A stretch of 64,000 nt of DNA from Platycnemis pennipes (GCA_933228895.1 OW121852.1:129389544-129453543), one strand, 5' to 3'; shown: positions 21,504 through 32,615, counted from the stretch's first letter. Notes: generated by a model from the sequence alone, not told the origin. A program made the numbers and translations.

Positions 21504-22600
21504 GATAGACCATCCCCTTTCAATAGCCCTGCGGAGGGTCCCAAGGCAAAACTGGGGCCGGCAGAAGGCATGGTTCCATTGGAAGCGAGGCATTCCCGCA
21601 CCCGCTGGAGGACTCGTCCACCCTTGGCGGCAGGGGGGTGGAGAGGGGGTCAGGAGTCTTTCGCGAAAGAGGCGAATGGGTCCGCGGCCCAGTCGACGGG
21701 CGAGCTATGCGAGGAGCGGTAGGTCGCAGAGCAGACCACCTCGACTGCCTCCGGCGCTAGCCCGGGCCTGGGGGCCGGGCCGTGACCGCAATCGCCGTGG
21801 TGTGAGGAGGAGGGGGGAGGAGGGGGGCGAGTGGGGGTTGGGAGGGAGGGGCGGGGGTGGAGGGGGAGGATCTGCACTCCGCCATCAGTCTCCGTCGAGC
21901 TGTCGCCGGGCCAGGAACGCAGAGGGACACATGATGTGCTGCCAAGGGGGTGAGTTGGCGATTTCTTCCTTCCTCCCTTCTTCGTCCGCTTCGTGACGCT
22001 CACGTCTCCCCCTAGTGACCACGACGCACCCCTTCGTGGACTGCGTGGGTGGTGGTTCCCCTTGGTGACGGTGGTCGAGGTGCCGTGGTGCCGAGTGGAG
22101 ATGGGTCGCGTCGTTCGTGGGGGCCTTCATGATTGGTGCCAATCGTGCGGGCGGTCGGCATGGGAGTCAATTCGCGAGGCGGGCGGCGAGGTCACGCCAG
22201 CGTCTCTCTCCCTCTCTCCCTGTCGTAGGACGACGTCGCTAGCGGTTGCCCGTGTGCGTGGACATATAAATAAACATGTGGGGGAGTGGAGGGTCGGAGC
22301 TATTTTCCCATTACGGGGGGGCTCTCGGGGGCGAAGGAGATTATCCCAACTCCGCTTTGATTGGACGGAATCGGCCGTGGGGGCGCAATTTTAGGCGTTC
22401 GCAAAGGCGACGGGGGGTAAGGGCCTGCGATCGCCACCCCTTGTCCCCCAGGTGACCTCCTGGTCTCAATTTCTGCCGGATAATTGTCGCCCCTGGTTAA
22501 TTAATTCCCGTCGTCCCCGCAGCGCCAGGACAAGGGGCGCCACCGAGGCGTTTCGACCGTCAAGACGTGATGCTGGCCGAAGCGCCTCAGGGTATGTCGG
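21504..22600 (+). promoter_or_regulatory. CpG-rich promoter-like region with TATA box
   Basis: About 1.1 kb of markedly GC- and CpG-rich sequence contains TATAAATA at 22265-22272. Overlapping open frames on both strands (for example 21676-21996 and 21993-22394) are expected from GC bias and show no family motif. A TATA box here would predict a start near 22295. The strand is inferred from the TATA box, the donor at 22592 and the NCKX exon downstream. Confidence 0.5.
22523..22591 (+). CDS. Possible first coding exon, phase-compatible with NCKX exon
   Basis: ATG at 22570 opens seven codons (MLAEAPQ) plus one base before a strong donor GTATGT at 22592. An in-frame TAA at 22498-22500 closes the frame upstream, as for a 5' UTR. 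The region could also be an internal exon, since CCCCGCAG at 22515-22522 is an acceptor. The exon ends in phase 1, and the NCKX exon at 31823 needs exactly one preceding base, giving a Gly codon across the junction. Joining them is an inference. Known NCKX N-termini usually have a hydrophobic signal segment, which this exon lacks. Confidence 0.3.
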
Positions 22601-22675
22601 AAGAATTTTCTGATTACCATGTTGTTTTCATACTCGGTCTGCTTTCGTTTGGATCACTCGTTCCGCTTGTCGCAT

Positions 22676-23215
22676 TCATCATCATCATTGGTCTACAATC
22701 CTAGGATTGGTTTGACGCAGCCCTCCACTCGATTCTTGTATCGGCCAACTTTTTCATTGTGACGTAATTCTTCTCTTTTACATCCTTCACAACCTGTTCC
22801 ATGTATCTCATACGAGGCCTGCCTTTTCCTATCTCCCCGTTCACTTTTCCCTCTACGATAGTCTTCATCAGGCCATCATGTCTCAAGATATGGCCGATTA
22901 ATTTTTCCCTTCTTCTTTTTAGAGTTGTCAGCAGACTTCTCTTTTCTCCTACTCTTCTTAGGACTTCCTCGTTACTTACTCGGTCGATCTATTTCATCTT
23001 CAGCATTCTTCTGTAGCACCACATTTTGAATGCTTCCACCCTTTTCTTCTCCGCTGCTCCCATCGTCTATGCCTCACTGCCGTAAAGAAAAAGGCTCCAG
23101 ATGTATGTTCTGATGAACTTTTTCTTTACTTTTACGCTTGTATTTCTAACTGTAAGTAGATTCTTCTTTTGATTGAACGCCCTCGCTTATCGCATTGCTT
23201 TTATTAATGTGTGTT
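22676..23215 (-). mobile_element. Second LINE clade, RT C-terminal fragment
   Basis: The minus strand encodes, with a few stops, WCYRRMLKMK, DRVSNEEVLRRVGEKRSLL, KLIGHILRHDGLM, GKGRPRMRYMEQVVKDVKEK and RIEWRAASNQS then stop. This tail is common to a LINE clade distinct from families A-C. The 3' end carries a TGATGATGA tail (complement at 22677-22689). The last 61 codons are open (22886-22701). Confidence 0.75.
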
Positions 23216-23780
23216 ACGTTAACATTCTATGTCCCTGTATTATTCATTTCCTTAGTCGAAGTGAATATTTGGAACTTACTCGTGGGTACTATTGACAACG
23301 GATAATTTTTCTTCAAACTCAGGACGGCCTCCTGGAGTGTGGATAACCAGCATTCATATCGTGGTTTCAACCCTCGTCATGGGAAATTTCATGCCGTTTT
23401 AAAGGCACCCCATTGCCAGCTGATTCAAACCGTTCATATGCAGCACTCTTTAGTTTTATGCCCGTGTTGAAGAGACTAGGATGTCTTCCATTTCCCTGGC
23501 TACACACAGTGCTACACGTTACATAACCTTTCTTCCGCCCATCATTCATAACAGTGTTGCCTTCCATATAGTGCACCAATTCCTATCCTCCTGCGGCACA
23601 GGAAAATTTTGTCGCCATTACTGTAATCTCGCGGAAGGTCGCTTCCTCAAAGACATCGCTGCGGCCCGAATGTCAAAAGGAGTCCTCTGCTTCTTCGCGG
23701 CAGTTTCACTCCTCCCTCTTTCGTCACTTGGCTTTCGCGCTCCTTTCTACTTTTCTAATGTCGCATTTGATTAGACGCGC
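23216..23780. other. No recognised feature
   Basis: Mixed composition with overlapping short frames on both strands (23367-23579 minus, 23481-23774 plus) and no recognisable motif. It may be an old DNA transposon. Confidence 0.35.
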
Positions 23781-24197
23781 AAAATCACAATTTCACTTCG
23801 ACTGCAATATTAAAGACAGCATGTGCAGTCCTCAGGTAATGCCACGGACCCAACATCCCTGTGGAGGTTCAGCGTGTAGTCATTTCACAGTGTAGTGTCG
23901 TAGCGACCGTGGAAGAGTGGTGTCGTTTTAGAATTACTTACTGACACCGACTTCTCTACATCTACACCCACACGATACCCTGCAAGCCACCGTGAGGGTT
24001 ATTGGCAGGGGGTGAAGATCATCAAGCATGCACTACTAACATGCAAATAAGCAACTATAAGGTCTCATGCAACTAGATTGTTAGTATCTATAGTATTTAT
24101 GCATGCTGAACCTCCACAGGGATTTTGTGTCCGCGGCATTATCTGAGGACTTCACATTCTGTCTTTAATATTGCAGTCCAAGTGAAATTGTGATTTT
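23781..24197. repeat. Inverted repeat with a family B LINE in the loop
   Basis: 23781-23872 and 24106-24197 are about 92-bp inverted copies, beginning AAAATCACAATTTCACTT on the left, with roughly 90 percent identity by eye. Between them lies a family B LINE 3' end. The structure may be a MITE or foldback element. Confidence 0.8.
23955..24107 (-). mobile_element. LINE family B, 3' UTR
   Basis: The tail complement CTACATCTACACCCACACGA and GCAAGCCACCGTGAGGG are followed by about 120 bp of UTR. It sits in the loop of the inverted repeat at 23781-24197. Confidence 0.8.
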
Positions 24198-24267
24198 GGT
24201 TATAACGGTATTTATTTGAATATATTTATCCACATTTACCTTTAATGCAGGGGTTAGAAATGTTATT

Positions 24268-24747
24268 GCATGCATCATGCACTACAGACTACTCTAACAA
24301 TATTTCGCTTACCTAACCCTTTGCTATGCTGCCCATTGTGCTCTCTTATAGTATGCGGGAAAATGACATTTGGAAAGTTACAACATGATGTATACAATAT
24401 AAAATATTAAATATATTAAAAACACTAGCGTATTATGCTAGATTCGATCACATAAACAAGATTAGAGAGATCGATAGTCGTACTGATATTCAAAACGGCA
24501 TTATTCCTTCGTACTATAAGAGAAAAGAAGAGGCAGCATAGCAAAGGGATAGGTAGAGGAAATATTTTAGAGTAGTCTGTAGTGCATGATGCATGTATTA
24601 ATCCCTTAAATACTATAGATACTAAGAATCTAGTTGCATGAGACCTTATGGTTGCTTGTTTAGATGTCAGTAGTGCATGCTTGGTGATCTACACCCCCTG
24701 CCACACACCCTCGCGGTGGCTTGGAGGGTATCGTGTAGATGTTGTGT
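24268..24747. mobile_element. LINE family B, head-to-head pair
   Basis: 24268-24375 is minus-strand family B UTR and C-terminal codons. From about 24410 to 24747 the same family runs on the plus strand, from the PAYYARFD codons through the complete UTR to GGTATCGTGTAGATG. The two parts overlap in content and can fold back on each other. Confidence 0.8.
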
Positions 24748-25840
24748 AGATGTCATGTGATCGATGTTAACTCTTTTATTCTTTCAAGGTGAAATATAAG
24801 TTATCCTTATGTAGACTTAGGGTGTTATGATCCCAAATGCATCCAATGCTTCTTCCAAGATATGATTTCCGCTTGAAACAATCTCTCAGTCATGGTGGTC
24901 CGTCGGCAACAGGTCGCCCGCGAGCCTCGACCACCTGTTGGACAGGAGAAACGCCCCCTTGCGAAGCGAGCCTTTTTCGCCGCTTCGGTTGCACTTTTGT
25001 CAATCCGTCCGGAATTTCGCTTCACTTCCAAAATTTTTTAAGGGTAGAGAAAGCAGGGGAATTCAAGCGTTAAATAAATATGCAATTATTAAACTTACTT
25101 CGATTATTGCTATTAAAGAAACTAAGGCAGCGAAAAATTGAAATCAACGTATTCCAAAACGTCCAATAGCCGAAGCAAGCAGCACTAAAATCGGGTCTAG
25201 CTGTGAAATTATGATGGAGAGATGATTTTGGTACCTATACGTATTTTGGTCTGCTGAATACGAATCTTAGGTTTTTCATCAAAATTTCTGGCTGGGCCAC
25301 CATTTTTTTCACGAAAATAAAATATATCGACTTTACATCAGTTTTTTCGATATAACTTTTTTTTTGGCTGGAGTGACGGAAACAGTTACTGCATGTTTGA
25401 AATCTAGATAAAATTTCCTACGAAATCGATTGTATTCAATTTTTTGTCCGAGGAGCGACTAGAGGAACAAAATGAAGTTTGAAAATCCGTTTTCGAACCC
25501 CTTCCCCTCGTTGCCCCTCATAAAAGGAATGCGATTCGGAGTGTAGGACTTATGATCTAAAGATATGCCGGACGATTTTACGAGTTAACCACATCAAAAT
25601 ATTACTCGCTTAATGTAAGAGAGGTGATAAATGAAAAATAATATCAATTATAATATTATTTTAATAAAAATATGAAACATTTTATGAAAATCTCGAAAAT
25701 TTTCGACATTTTGCTACTCTTCGACGTGAGTTAAGGAATAATCAATTGAAATGGTAAACGAATCAAAATATCCTACAAAATGACGGTGATTTTCTCCCTG
25801 TGGATATTCCATCTCGAAAACGTTTATTTGGCTTCTTAGG
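24748..25840. other. No recognised feature
   Basis: A GC-richer patch at 24890-25030 has short frames on both strands. The rest is AT-rich without recognised repeats. Confidence 0.35.
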
Positions 25841-26012
25841 TGGCTTTCTCGATGTAGACATTGAATAATACGGGAGACAGTGCGCAACCTTGCCTCACTC
25901 CTTTCTTCATGCTTGCATCTCTACTTCTTGGTCCTGATTTGATTACAACCATCTGGTGTTTATAATTTGTGGTGTGCTGTGGATAACTTTTCGCTCATTG
26001 TATGATGCTCCA
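25841..26012 (-). mobile_element. LINE RT fragment (RQGCALSP type)
   Basis: The minus strand encodes HQMVVIKSGPRSRDASMKKG followed by VRQGCALSPVLFNVYIEKA, an RT motif B region. Its RQGC.LSP signature differs from the GVPQGSVIGPLLF of families A and B. It may belong to the same clade as 22676-23215. Confidence 0.75.
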
Positions 26013-27130
26013 ATTTATTTCAAAATCTACAGCACTAAGTTCCAATACTTGGTGAAACAAGCTTAGAATTGATTGTAAAAATGAGAAACCTTTTACTGGG
26101 CCAAATTAGCACTTTACGGCTTTTAAGGATAACCACGAACATGCAAAATAACTGATTAACTCGGCTTTGTTAAAATATCAGAATATACAGAAAATTAAAT
26201 ATAATACCTAATAGTGATTAAAAATCATTAAATATATGCAGGTTTTTCAATGTGTATTTAAGAATTGGTAATTTATGCATCTATAACTGGTAAAATACAA
26301 CAAACGTAGAATGAGCCAAGCTGATGCGTTGGGCCCTTAGTGTTGTGTACGTGGAGGTGAATCAGTGTTTGGAGTCAGTTAAAAACTGTAACGAACTTTG
26401 ATATCATAATGCAGGGAGTCCACCAATAGGTAAATACGGATAAAATTGCACGTTTTTCGTAAAGAATATAAACTCTTCTTCAATATTTTCCACGTAGCCC
26501 ACTAACCAAATTTAATAAATTAAGGTAATACGAAGAATCGTGTCAATAGCATGAGGTAGCAGTTGCGATGCCCACACGCATTAAAAAGCATTTTTCTTCA
26601 TCGAATGAAATATTACCTTCGCCAAAATCAAATGTATCATGAAGAATAATTATTAAGTTAAAACTTACATGCACTTGTGAAAATCAATTGAGGTCTTCAC
26701 TGCCTAAATTCCTTCAATAATGAGGCGATTGTAAAAATGCGTTTCGTTTATGCAATAGATTTGCATACGTAGTATATTTTTCTCATTGAGATAACATGCT
26801 GCACGTTCATGCCCTGCCCTTATAGCTAACAAGATACCACCTAAAACTTAACCACTTCTCACCGAAAATCAGCAAACTGACATCATACTGTAACTAAGTA
26901 ATGATTAGGGTTATTTTAATTATTTAAAGCAACTACCTCCATCCACCTGTGTTGGACAAACGTATATTTCAAACCGTAACATTCTCGTTTCGCTTGCCCG
27001 CCATTATTTTCCAAAGGGCAGCAATACTTTTCTTGTGGCGGTCAGTTGGAACGATTCTCCCATTCATGATCCATAGGCCCAAGAGGATTACAAGGTATAG
27101 AATAGGGCATGTGAATGGTGAGATGATGAT
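26013..27130. other. No recognised feature
   Basis: AT-rich sequence with no supported coding region, repeat or RNA gene. Confidence 0.4.
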
Positions 27131-27400
27131 TGGGAAGGATCAGGCACCACCTGCTTGACAAAAATATTTTGTGCCCCACCTCTCTGGCCCGAGTTTGAAT
27201 CCCTGCAGTAGCATAGATGATTCAGTGGTCGCCAGTCAATGATTTTCAGTCATTATCCGAAATATTATTACCTCTATGTAACGACACACTCATCCTATGT
27301 GGTGCAAATGACCTCGTTATCTGTCGGTCCCCTTTCCCGACCTGGCCTTCCCACCCAAGATGTTCTCATTAGCCCCAAGATATTTGGATTATTGTACGTT
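27131..27400 (+). mobile_element. Possible tRNA-related SINE
   Basis: GAGTTTGAATCCCTG near 27190-27204 resembles a pol III B box and is followed by a body-like segment to about 27360. No clear A box was found, so this is tentative. Confidence 0.25.
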
Positions 27401-28169
27401 TCTTAAGTTGCGCAATTGTGACAGATCGTCCATTCTATGGTGGCCGTATCTTTTACCGGGCCAAAGATCTTCCGTTCGAATACGATGACGGCGCGAAGAC
27501 ATTGTTTCCTAACACTCCATCTCACACCCATGCAACATCACCGGTCGTGTCAGTCTTCTGTTTGGCTAGAGTGTGTGTGCCTTCTTAACGATTACCAGGG
27601 ACTCCTAACAGTACCGAACATAAGAAGAGTTATGGGAGAGGCCACGCGCATCCTAGCCTATTCATGCTAAAATGAAGCCAGAGCAACGGAATGGAACCAG
27701 ATATACGTTTCAGCGGGGTTTTTCGCTAATCCTCTTTAAGATGTTATAGGGAAGTGATGCTGAGTTTTACTCCTCTGAAAGTCGATTATAAATATAGGAG
27801 TTGTTTACTTCCGGTATTGATGATTGCTGGCCATAAACCTCGAGAAGATTTACCAAGTCACTATCATTATCGCATGTATTGTTAGTATGGCATGGTTCCC
27901 CTATTTTCTGTTTCAAGCTATACGCGTTCTCACAGATCTTCACTGGCATAGACGAAGAGCATATTGAATCGAGCGAATGGATAAGCCTAATCACGTTCAA
28001 GTTAAATTTCTATATGCATGCATTCCGGAAACGTGCTTCATATCCTCTCTCTTCAACCCTCAAATGAGAGAGCGCATCTCCTTAGGAACGGTGAATCTTC
28101 CCAGAAAGACTGCAGCTGGGATTTATTTATATTTCTTATGCCCCCCCTCCACCCAAAGTTTAGTATCAC
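27401..28169. other. No recognised feature
   Basis: Several short overlapping frames but no recognisable protein family or repeat. Confidence 0.35.
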
Positions 28170-28316
28170 GAAGATCGATAGCGTTGAAACCATAATGTAT
28201 TTAGGTGCAACAATCATTAAAGATTTATCGTGGGGAAGACACATCCGGGAAATAAGCGGCCGAGTGAAGAAAAAGCTAGGATTTATGAAAAGAGTACTTG
28301 GAAAATGTGATTAGAA
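28170..28316 (+). mobile_element. LINE family B-like ORF2 fragment
   Basis: The plus strand encodes KIDSVETIMYLGATI, DLSWGRHIREISGRV and KLGFMKRVLGKCD, the region between RT and the C-terminal domain. A stop follows directly. The opposite-strand family B copy starts about 70 bp downstream. Confidence 0.75.
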
Positions 28317-28382
28317 GGCAAAACTAGAAACTTCGAAACTTGAACTTTAATCAGTTAATTGTTTTGGTAACTTTTCCAACTA

Positions 28383-29085
28383 TGATTGTTAATATCCATA
28401 GTATTTAAGGGATTGATATACACATCATGCACTACAGACTACTCTAAAATATTTCACCTACCTATCCCTTTGCTATGTTGCCTATTATGTTCTCCTATAG
28501 TACGGGGGAAAAATGACCTTTTCAAATCCATCAGTACGACAATCTATTTCTCTTATCTTATTTATCTGGTCGAATCTATCATAATACGCTGGTGTTTTAA
28601 TATGTACTAGACATCTTCAGTAAAGCTATCCGATTTAAATTTCTTTAATAGTTTTAATCTGTACCTTAACCTACACTTTGATAATGATTCCCACCCCAAT
28701 TTTTTTATGAATTCTGAAACACTACTCAACCTATCGTAACACCTTTAAACGACACTAGCTGCTCTACGCCGCACTGTCAGCTCTCTGATCAAACTTTATT
28801 CACTAGGATCACATACACTGGCTGCATAACTCAAGTTGGGGCCTAACTAGTGAAAAGTATGATATGTAGTGCATGGTTGGTGAGAGTTCACCCCCTGCCA
28901 CACACCTTTATGGTGGCTTGCAGGGTATTATGTAGATGTAGATGTAGATGAAGTAGCACCGCTCTTTTGTCTTCTCATCACATTTCACAAGTACTCTTTT
29001 TATAAATCCTAGCTTTCTCTTCGCTCGGACGCATATTTCTTGGATGTGTCCCACATAAATTACATCATTCAATTTTTCGGATCTG
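28383..29085 (-). mobile_element. LINE family B, interrupted by a family A 3' end
   Basis: UTR and C-terminal codons of family B run on the minus strand to 28859 and continue at 28951-29085 (minus VGHIQEICVRAKRKLGFIKRV). Multiple frame breaks are present. A 91-bp family A fragment is inserted at 28860. Confidence 0.8.
28860..28950 (+). mobile_element. Very short LINE family A insertion
   Basis: Only the last 91 bp of family A, ending GGTATTATGTAGATGTAGATG. AAGTA flanks both sides (28855-28859 and 28951-28955) as the target duplication. It is a clear case of severe 5' truncation by target-primed reverse transcription. Confidence 0.85.
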
Positions 29086-29382
29086 GACCACAATGCGTCC
29101 TTCACCGTGATTTAGGTGGATGGCATTCAACAGTCGAGGGGGAAGAGTGACTCTCCGGTGTGATTCACGGAGAAAGTGACGCGCGTCGGTCGCTCGCCGA
29201 GTGCACAGGTGGACCCTTGCCCCGAGGGCGGGATAAGAGCGGCCGCTGACCTTGTAGGGTAGGGATCTGGGAGCGGACTCACTCGTGGGTGGCGACCACG
29301 CCACACCTGCAACCATAACACAAGTGCTTGTACCATCAGCATTACTTCAAAAGTATCGAGGAGGGGATGAATGTGTGTAAAG
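29086..29382. other. GC-rich patch
   Basis: CpG-containing sequence with overlapping frames on the minus strand (29316-29065, 29342-29127) and no recognised domain. It may be an old repeat or a regulatory island. Confidence 0.3.
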
Positions 29383-29905
29383 GGACGATGCGATAATTAT
29401 ATTAGCGTGACCAGTCTATTAAATGAATTAAAATGGGAATCAATGTGCATCGCAGGTTGAAATTTAGACTTAATCTCTTGCACAAATTCCAAGGCAATAT
29501 TTTCAGTGATGATGTTAAAAATATTTTACGAACCCCAACTTACTATGGCAGACTGGACCATATTCATAAAATTAGAGAAATTGACTGCCGAACTGACCGA
29601 TTCAAAATGTCCTTTTTCCCTCGCACAATGAGAGATACGAATAACGGTAAATATGTCCTATCGGAGAGTAGCAATGAATAGCATTGGTAGCTGCATGTTG
29701 GTATGAGTGCTTAAAGCTAACCCTACTAACAGAATGTTTTTGCATGTTTGCTTTGCAATTTCTATCTTTTTTAAATATTGTAGTTCTGACTACTATATTA
29801 ATACTATTCCTTTTTTATGCATGATATGTAGTGCATGTTTGGTGAGCAACCACCCCCTGCCACACACCCTTGTGGTGGCTTGCAGGGTATTATGTAGATG
29901 TAGAA
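29383..29905 (+). mobile_element. LINE family A, 3' end (sense)
   Basis: It runs from the GRCDNYISVTSLLNELKW codons through an open C-terminal frame (29433-29681, ending SESSNE) and a complete UTR to GGTATTATGTAGATGTAG. The protein matches the young A subfamily. Confidence 0.9.
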
Positions 29906-30188
29906 TTAAGTACTCGAAATGTTTCCGGCAAAGCGCTGAAGAGATTATAATTTAAAAAAATCTTGGGTAAGTTTTGCAAGGAAAATTAAAAATTTATTCC
30001 TCAGTTAAGGGCCTCACCTTCAGCAAGCATGGAACATTTTTACATTCAGCGAATAAATATTTATTTCGGGAACATAGAAAGACTCAAAGGAAAGACTCGA
30101 AGAGCATTTTTCAAACAATCTCCTTTGAACATACAGCTTATGTCGCTCGGTGACGAGAAGAGCTAGGTTGGGAACGCTATAATATCTA
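29906..30188. other. No recognised feature
   Basis: A short interval between LINE copies without recognisable content. Confidence 0.35.
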
Positions 30189-31060
30189 TCTATATCTACC
30201 ACATACACTGCAAGCCACCTCGAGGGTGGTATACCATACATGGTGGGAGGAGGGTACTCGTGCATGCAAAAAAAAGCAATGCATGCGAGTCACACCTCGA
30301 TTTGAACATGCAGGAAAAAAATACTATGGATCTACTCTGAATATGACCTCCATAATTATTACCGATTTACGCGATGTCTAACGTTTTGATCTCGAATCGT
30401 ACGAGGAAAAAATGACAAATTTAAACCTGTACTTCCTGCAATCTATCTCCTTGATTTTATTAGAATTATCGAGCCTAACTTAATAAGTCGGAGCCAGCAA
30501 TATATGATTAACGTCATTAATGAAATGTTCCTCCTCAAATTTTCCCAGAAGGTTAAGTCTTTAATTCAGCCTGCGTTGTGACGGCGATTTACATCCCAAT
30601 TCGGCTAACATACCAGGCACACTGCTTTCTCCATCGTAACACCCTTTTACATATCTCGCCGCTCTTCTTTGTACTCGATCTAATTCGTAAATTAAGCCTG
30701 CTTCATAAGGGTCCCATATAATCGCAGCATATTCTAAGTGTGGTTTAACAATTGAAAAATAGCAACGTTCCTTCACCCTCTCCTCACTTTTCCCTAATAT
30801 TCTTTTAATAAACTCCAACTTTCTATTTGCTTGACTGCATATTTCCCTGATGTTTCCCCCATGATAGATCCTGTGTAAGTGTTACACCTAAGTACTAAAC
30901 TGATTCCACGTTTACTAATTCCGTTTCTTGAATCATATAGTTTCTTCCTATCGAAATTTTCCTTTTCCAAAAATTTACTGTCACGCACTTTATGCTCAGT
31001 TCTAGTTTCCATTTATCGCACCACACATTAATTGCTACGAGGTCCTTTTCTAACGGTACA
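30189..31060 (-). mobile_element. LINE family C, 3' end
   Basis: The tail motif is GCAAGCCACCTCGAGGGTGG with a weak TCTATATCTA repeat. The minus frame 30818-30561 encodes EFIKRILGKSEERVKERCYF, VKPHLEYAAIIWDPYEAGLI and GCYDGESSVPGMLAELG, clearly different from A and B. Upstream frames (31012-30794) continue ORF2 with shifts. It is the only copy of this family seen here. Confidence 0.8.
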
Positions 31061-31081
31061 TAACGTTAACGATAGCGATAA

Positions 31082-31566
31082 TCTACATATAAATCTACGT
31101 ATTACCCTACAACCCACCGCGAGGGTATGTGGCAGGTGGTGAAGATCACCAAACGTGCACTATTGACATGCAACTATGCTACTACATGGAAAAATTATAT
31201 ATAATAGGTATAAATAATAAGATAAAAATGGCATAGCAAACATGCAAAAACATGCTGTTAGGTTAGCTTCAAGTCCTTATACCAACACGCAGCTGCTCGT
31301 ATTGGATATATTTACCGTTATTCGTCTCTCTAATTGTACGAGCGAAAAAGGACATTTTGAATCTGTCATTTCGGCAATCAATTTCTCTAATTTTATGATT
31401 ATGGTCCAGTCTACCTTAGTAAGTTGGGGTTGGCAAAATATTTTTGACATCATTGAAAATATGGTCTTGGAATTTGTTTAAGAGATGAAGTCTAAATTTA
31501 AACCTGCGATCTGACAAGGATTCCCAACGTAATTCATTCAATAGACTGGTTATGCTAATAAGGTTA
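31082..31566 (-). mobile_element. Chimeric LINE: family B-type tail, family A body
   Basis: 31082-31190 carries the family B-type terminus (CCCACCGCGAGGGTATGTGG, AGATCACCAAACGTGCAC, ACATGCAACTATGC). From about 31215 the sequence is family A UTR and C-terminal codons. No second tail lies between them. Confidence 0.75.
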
Positions 31567-31569
31567 AAG

Positions 31570-31702
31570 CTGCTATAGATACTAAAAATCTAGTTGCATG
31601 AGACCCTATCGTTTCTTGTTAGCATGTCGGTAGTGCATGCTTGGTGATCTTCACCCCCTGCTACACACCCTCGCGGTGGCTTGCGGGGTTTCACGTAGAT
31701 GC
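31570..31702 (+). mobile_element. LINE family B, 3' UTR (sense)
   Basis: Sense UTR ends CACACCCTCGCGGTGGCTTG and TTTCACGTAGATG. It is head-to-head with the chimeric copy just upstream and lies 120 bp before the NCKX exon. Confidence 0.85.
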
Positions 31703-31822
31703 ACAAAGTTTTTTTTTATATCGGTTGTGAACATGTTCATCGTGAGCATTGAGGGGGAATTGAAATTTCTCGTGACCCTCCGAAGTGCATCGCCGATCAA
31801 TCTTTCTTCCTCTTCCCGGCAG

Positions 31823-32125
31823 GCAGCGGGCATGTGTCTTTCGCCGAAGAAAGCACGTCTGGCGAGACGACGGCGCCGAGTGGTGCCTGGGGCGCCGTGC
31901 TGGACCTGGAGGCGTCGTCGCAGCTGCTGGAGGCGGCGTCTGGCCTGGGGCTGCTCAACTGCACCCCACCGGCCATCGACGACTTCCCGCGAGACCTGTT
32001 CACGGAGCGGCAGCGGCAGGACGGCGCTGTCGTCGTCCACGTGGCCGTCTCACTTTACCTGTTCGTCGCTCTGGCCGTCGTCTGCGACAAGTACTTCGTG
32101 CCGGCCGTCGAGAGGATATGCCAAG
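31823..32125 (+). CDS. Exon of K+-dependent Na+/Ca2+ exchanger (NCKX, SLC24 family)
   Basis: NCKX proteins are plasma-membrane antiporters that use Na+ and K+ gradients to export Ca2+. The exon encodes an acidic N-terminal stretch, then NCTPPAIDDFPRDLFTERQR, QDGAVVVHVAVSLYLFVALA and VVCDKYFVPAVERIC. These are the conserved extracellular segment and first exchanger transmembrane helix that precede the alpha-1 repeat in this family. The acceptor is a pyrimidine tract ending CCCGGCAG (31815-31822), and the donor GTGCCG at 32126 has GT but is otherwise weak. Both introns are phase 1. CpG-rich third positions contrast with the AT-rich flanks, consistent with a constrained gene. Downstream exons (alpha repeats) were not found in this window. 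Confidence 0.85.
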
Positions 32126-32379
32126 GTGCCGTACATTTCTGGGGGGGGATCGCTTCAATGATTATATGCGTGTGCCACCCTTGGTGGACCGTGGTGGACC
32201 CTTGAGGTGACACATTCAAAGTTCGAGTCTTTACTTTGTGGAACCACTCGATTGGAAATGAAAATCCACTTTGTACGTTCCACACAAAGGTTTTATTGGT
32301 TTCTACCATGGATTTTAATATGATTTTAATTTCCAATCCTTGAGATAACACTAGGATAAAAAATGAAACCCAGAAGGTG

Positions 32380-32410
32380 CCTGATGATGTTACTTTGTAG
32401 CGGAACCAGT
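32380..32410 (+). other. CTGATGA-hairpin-GGAAC motif (hammerhead-like)
   Basis: CTGATGAT, then GTTAC-TTT-GTAGC (5-bp stem), then GGAACC. It has the same layout as the motifs at 36765 and 46228. Hammerhead cores have CUGANGA and GAAA around stem II; here the second box is GGAAC, so activity is doubtful. Confidence 0.4.
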
Positions 32411-32615
32411 TACCAACAACAGTGAATGAATTCTTGAGGAAAATTACACACTTTACTTTTTTATCCAAGTGTAATCATGAAGGAGTTCCCCACACTAGCA
32501 CCAAGTTAGATTTGTTATAACGCTGAAGTGTTCACGCACTGTCCAAAAGACCTGGTGATTGGTTTAACTGCAATAATTCAAATTCCTTATTGAGGCTTCT
32601 GCGGAATGTCTGGTT

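Noticed and set aside
21650..22394. Overlapping 60-140 codon frames on both strands
   Set aside because: Expected by chance in GC-rich sequence with few stop codons; proline/arginine-rich low complexity and no domain.
31651..32040. 129-codon minus-strand frame
   Set aside because: Antisense shadow of the NCKX exon, which has the real family match and splice sites on the plus strand.
32055..32468. 137-codon minus frame as a gene
   Set aside because: No recognisable family, overlaps the exon antisense, and no initiation or splice context.
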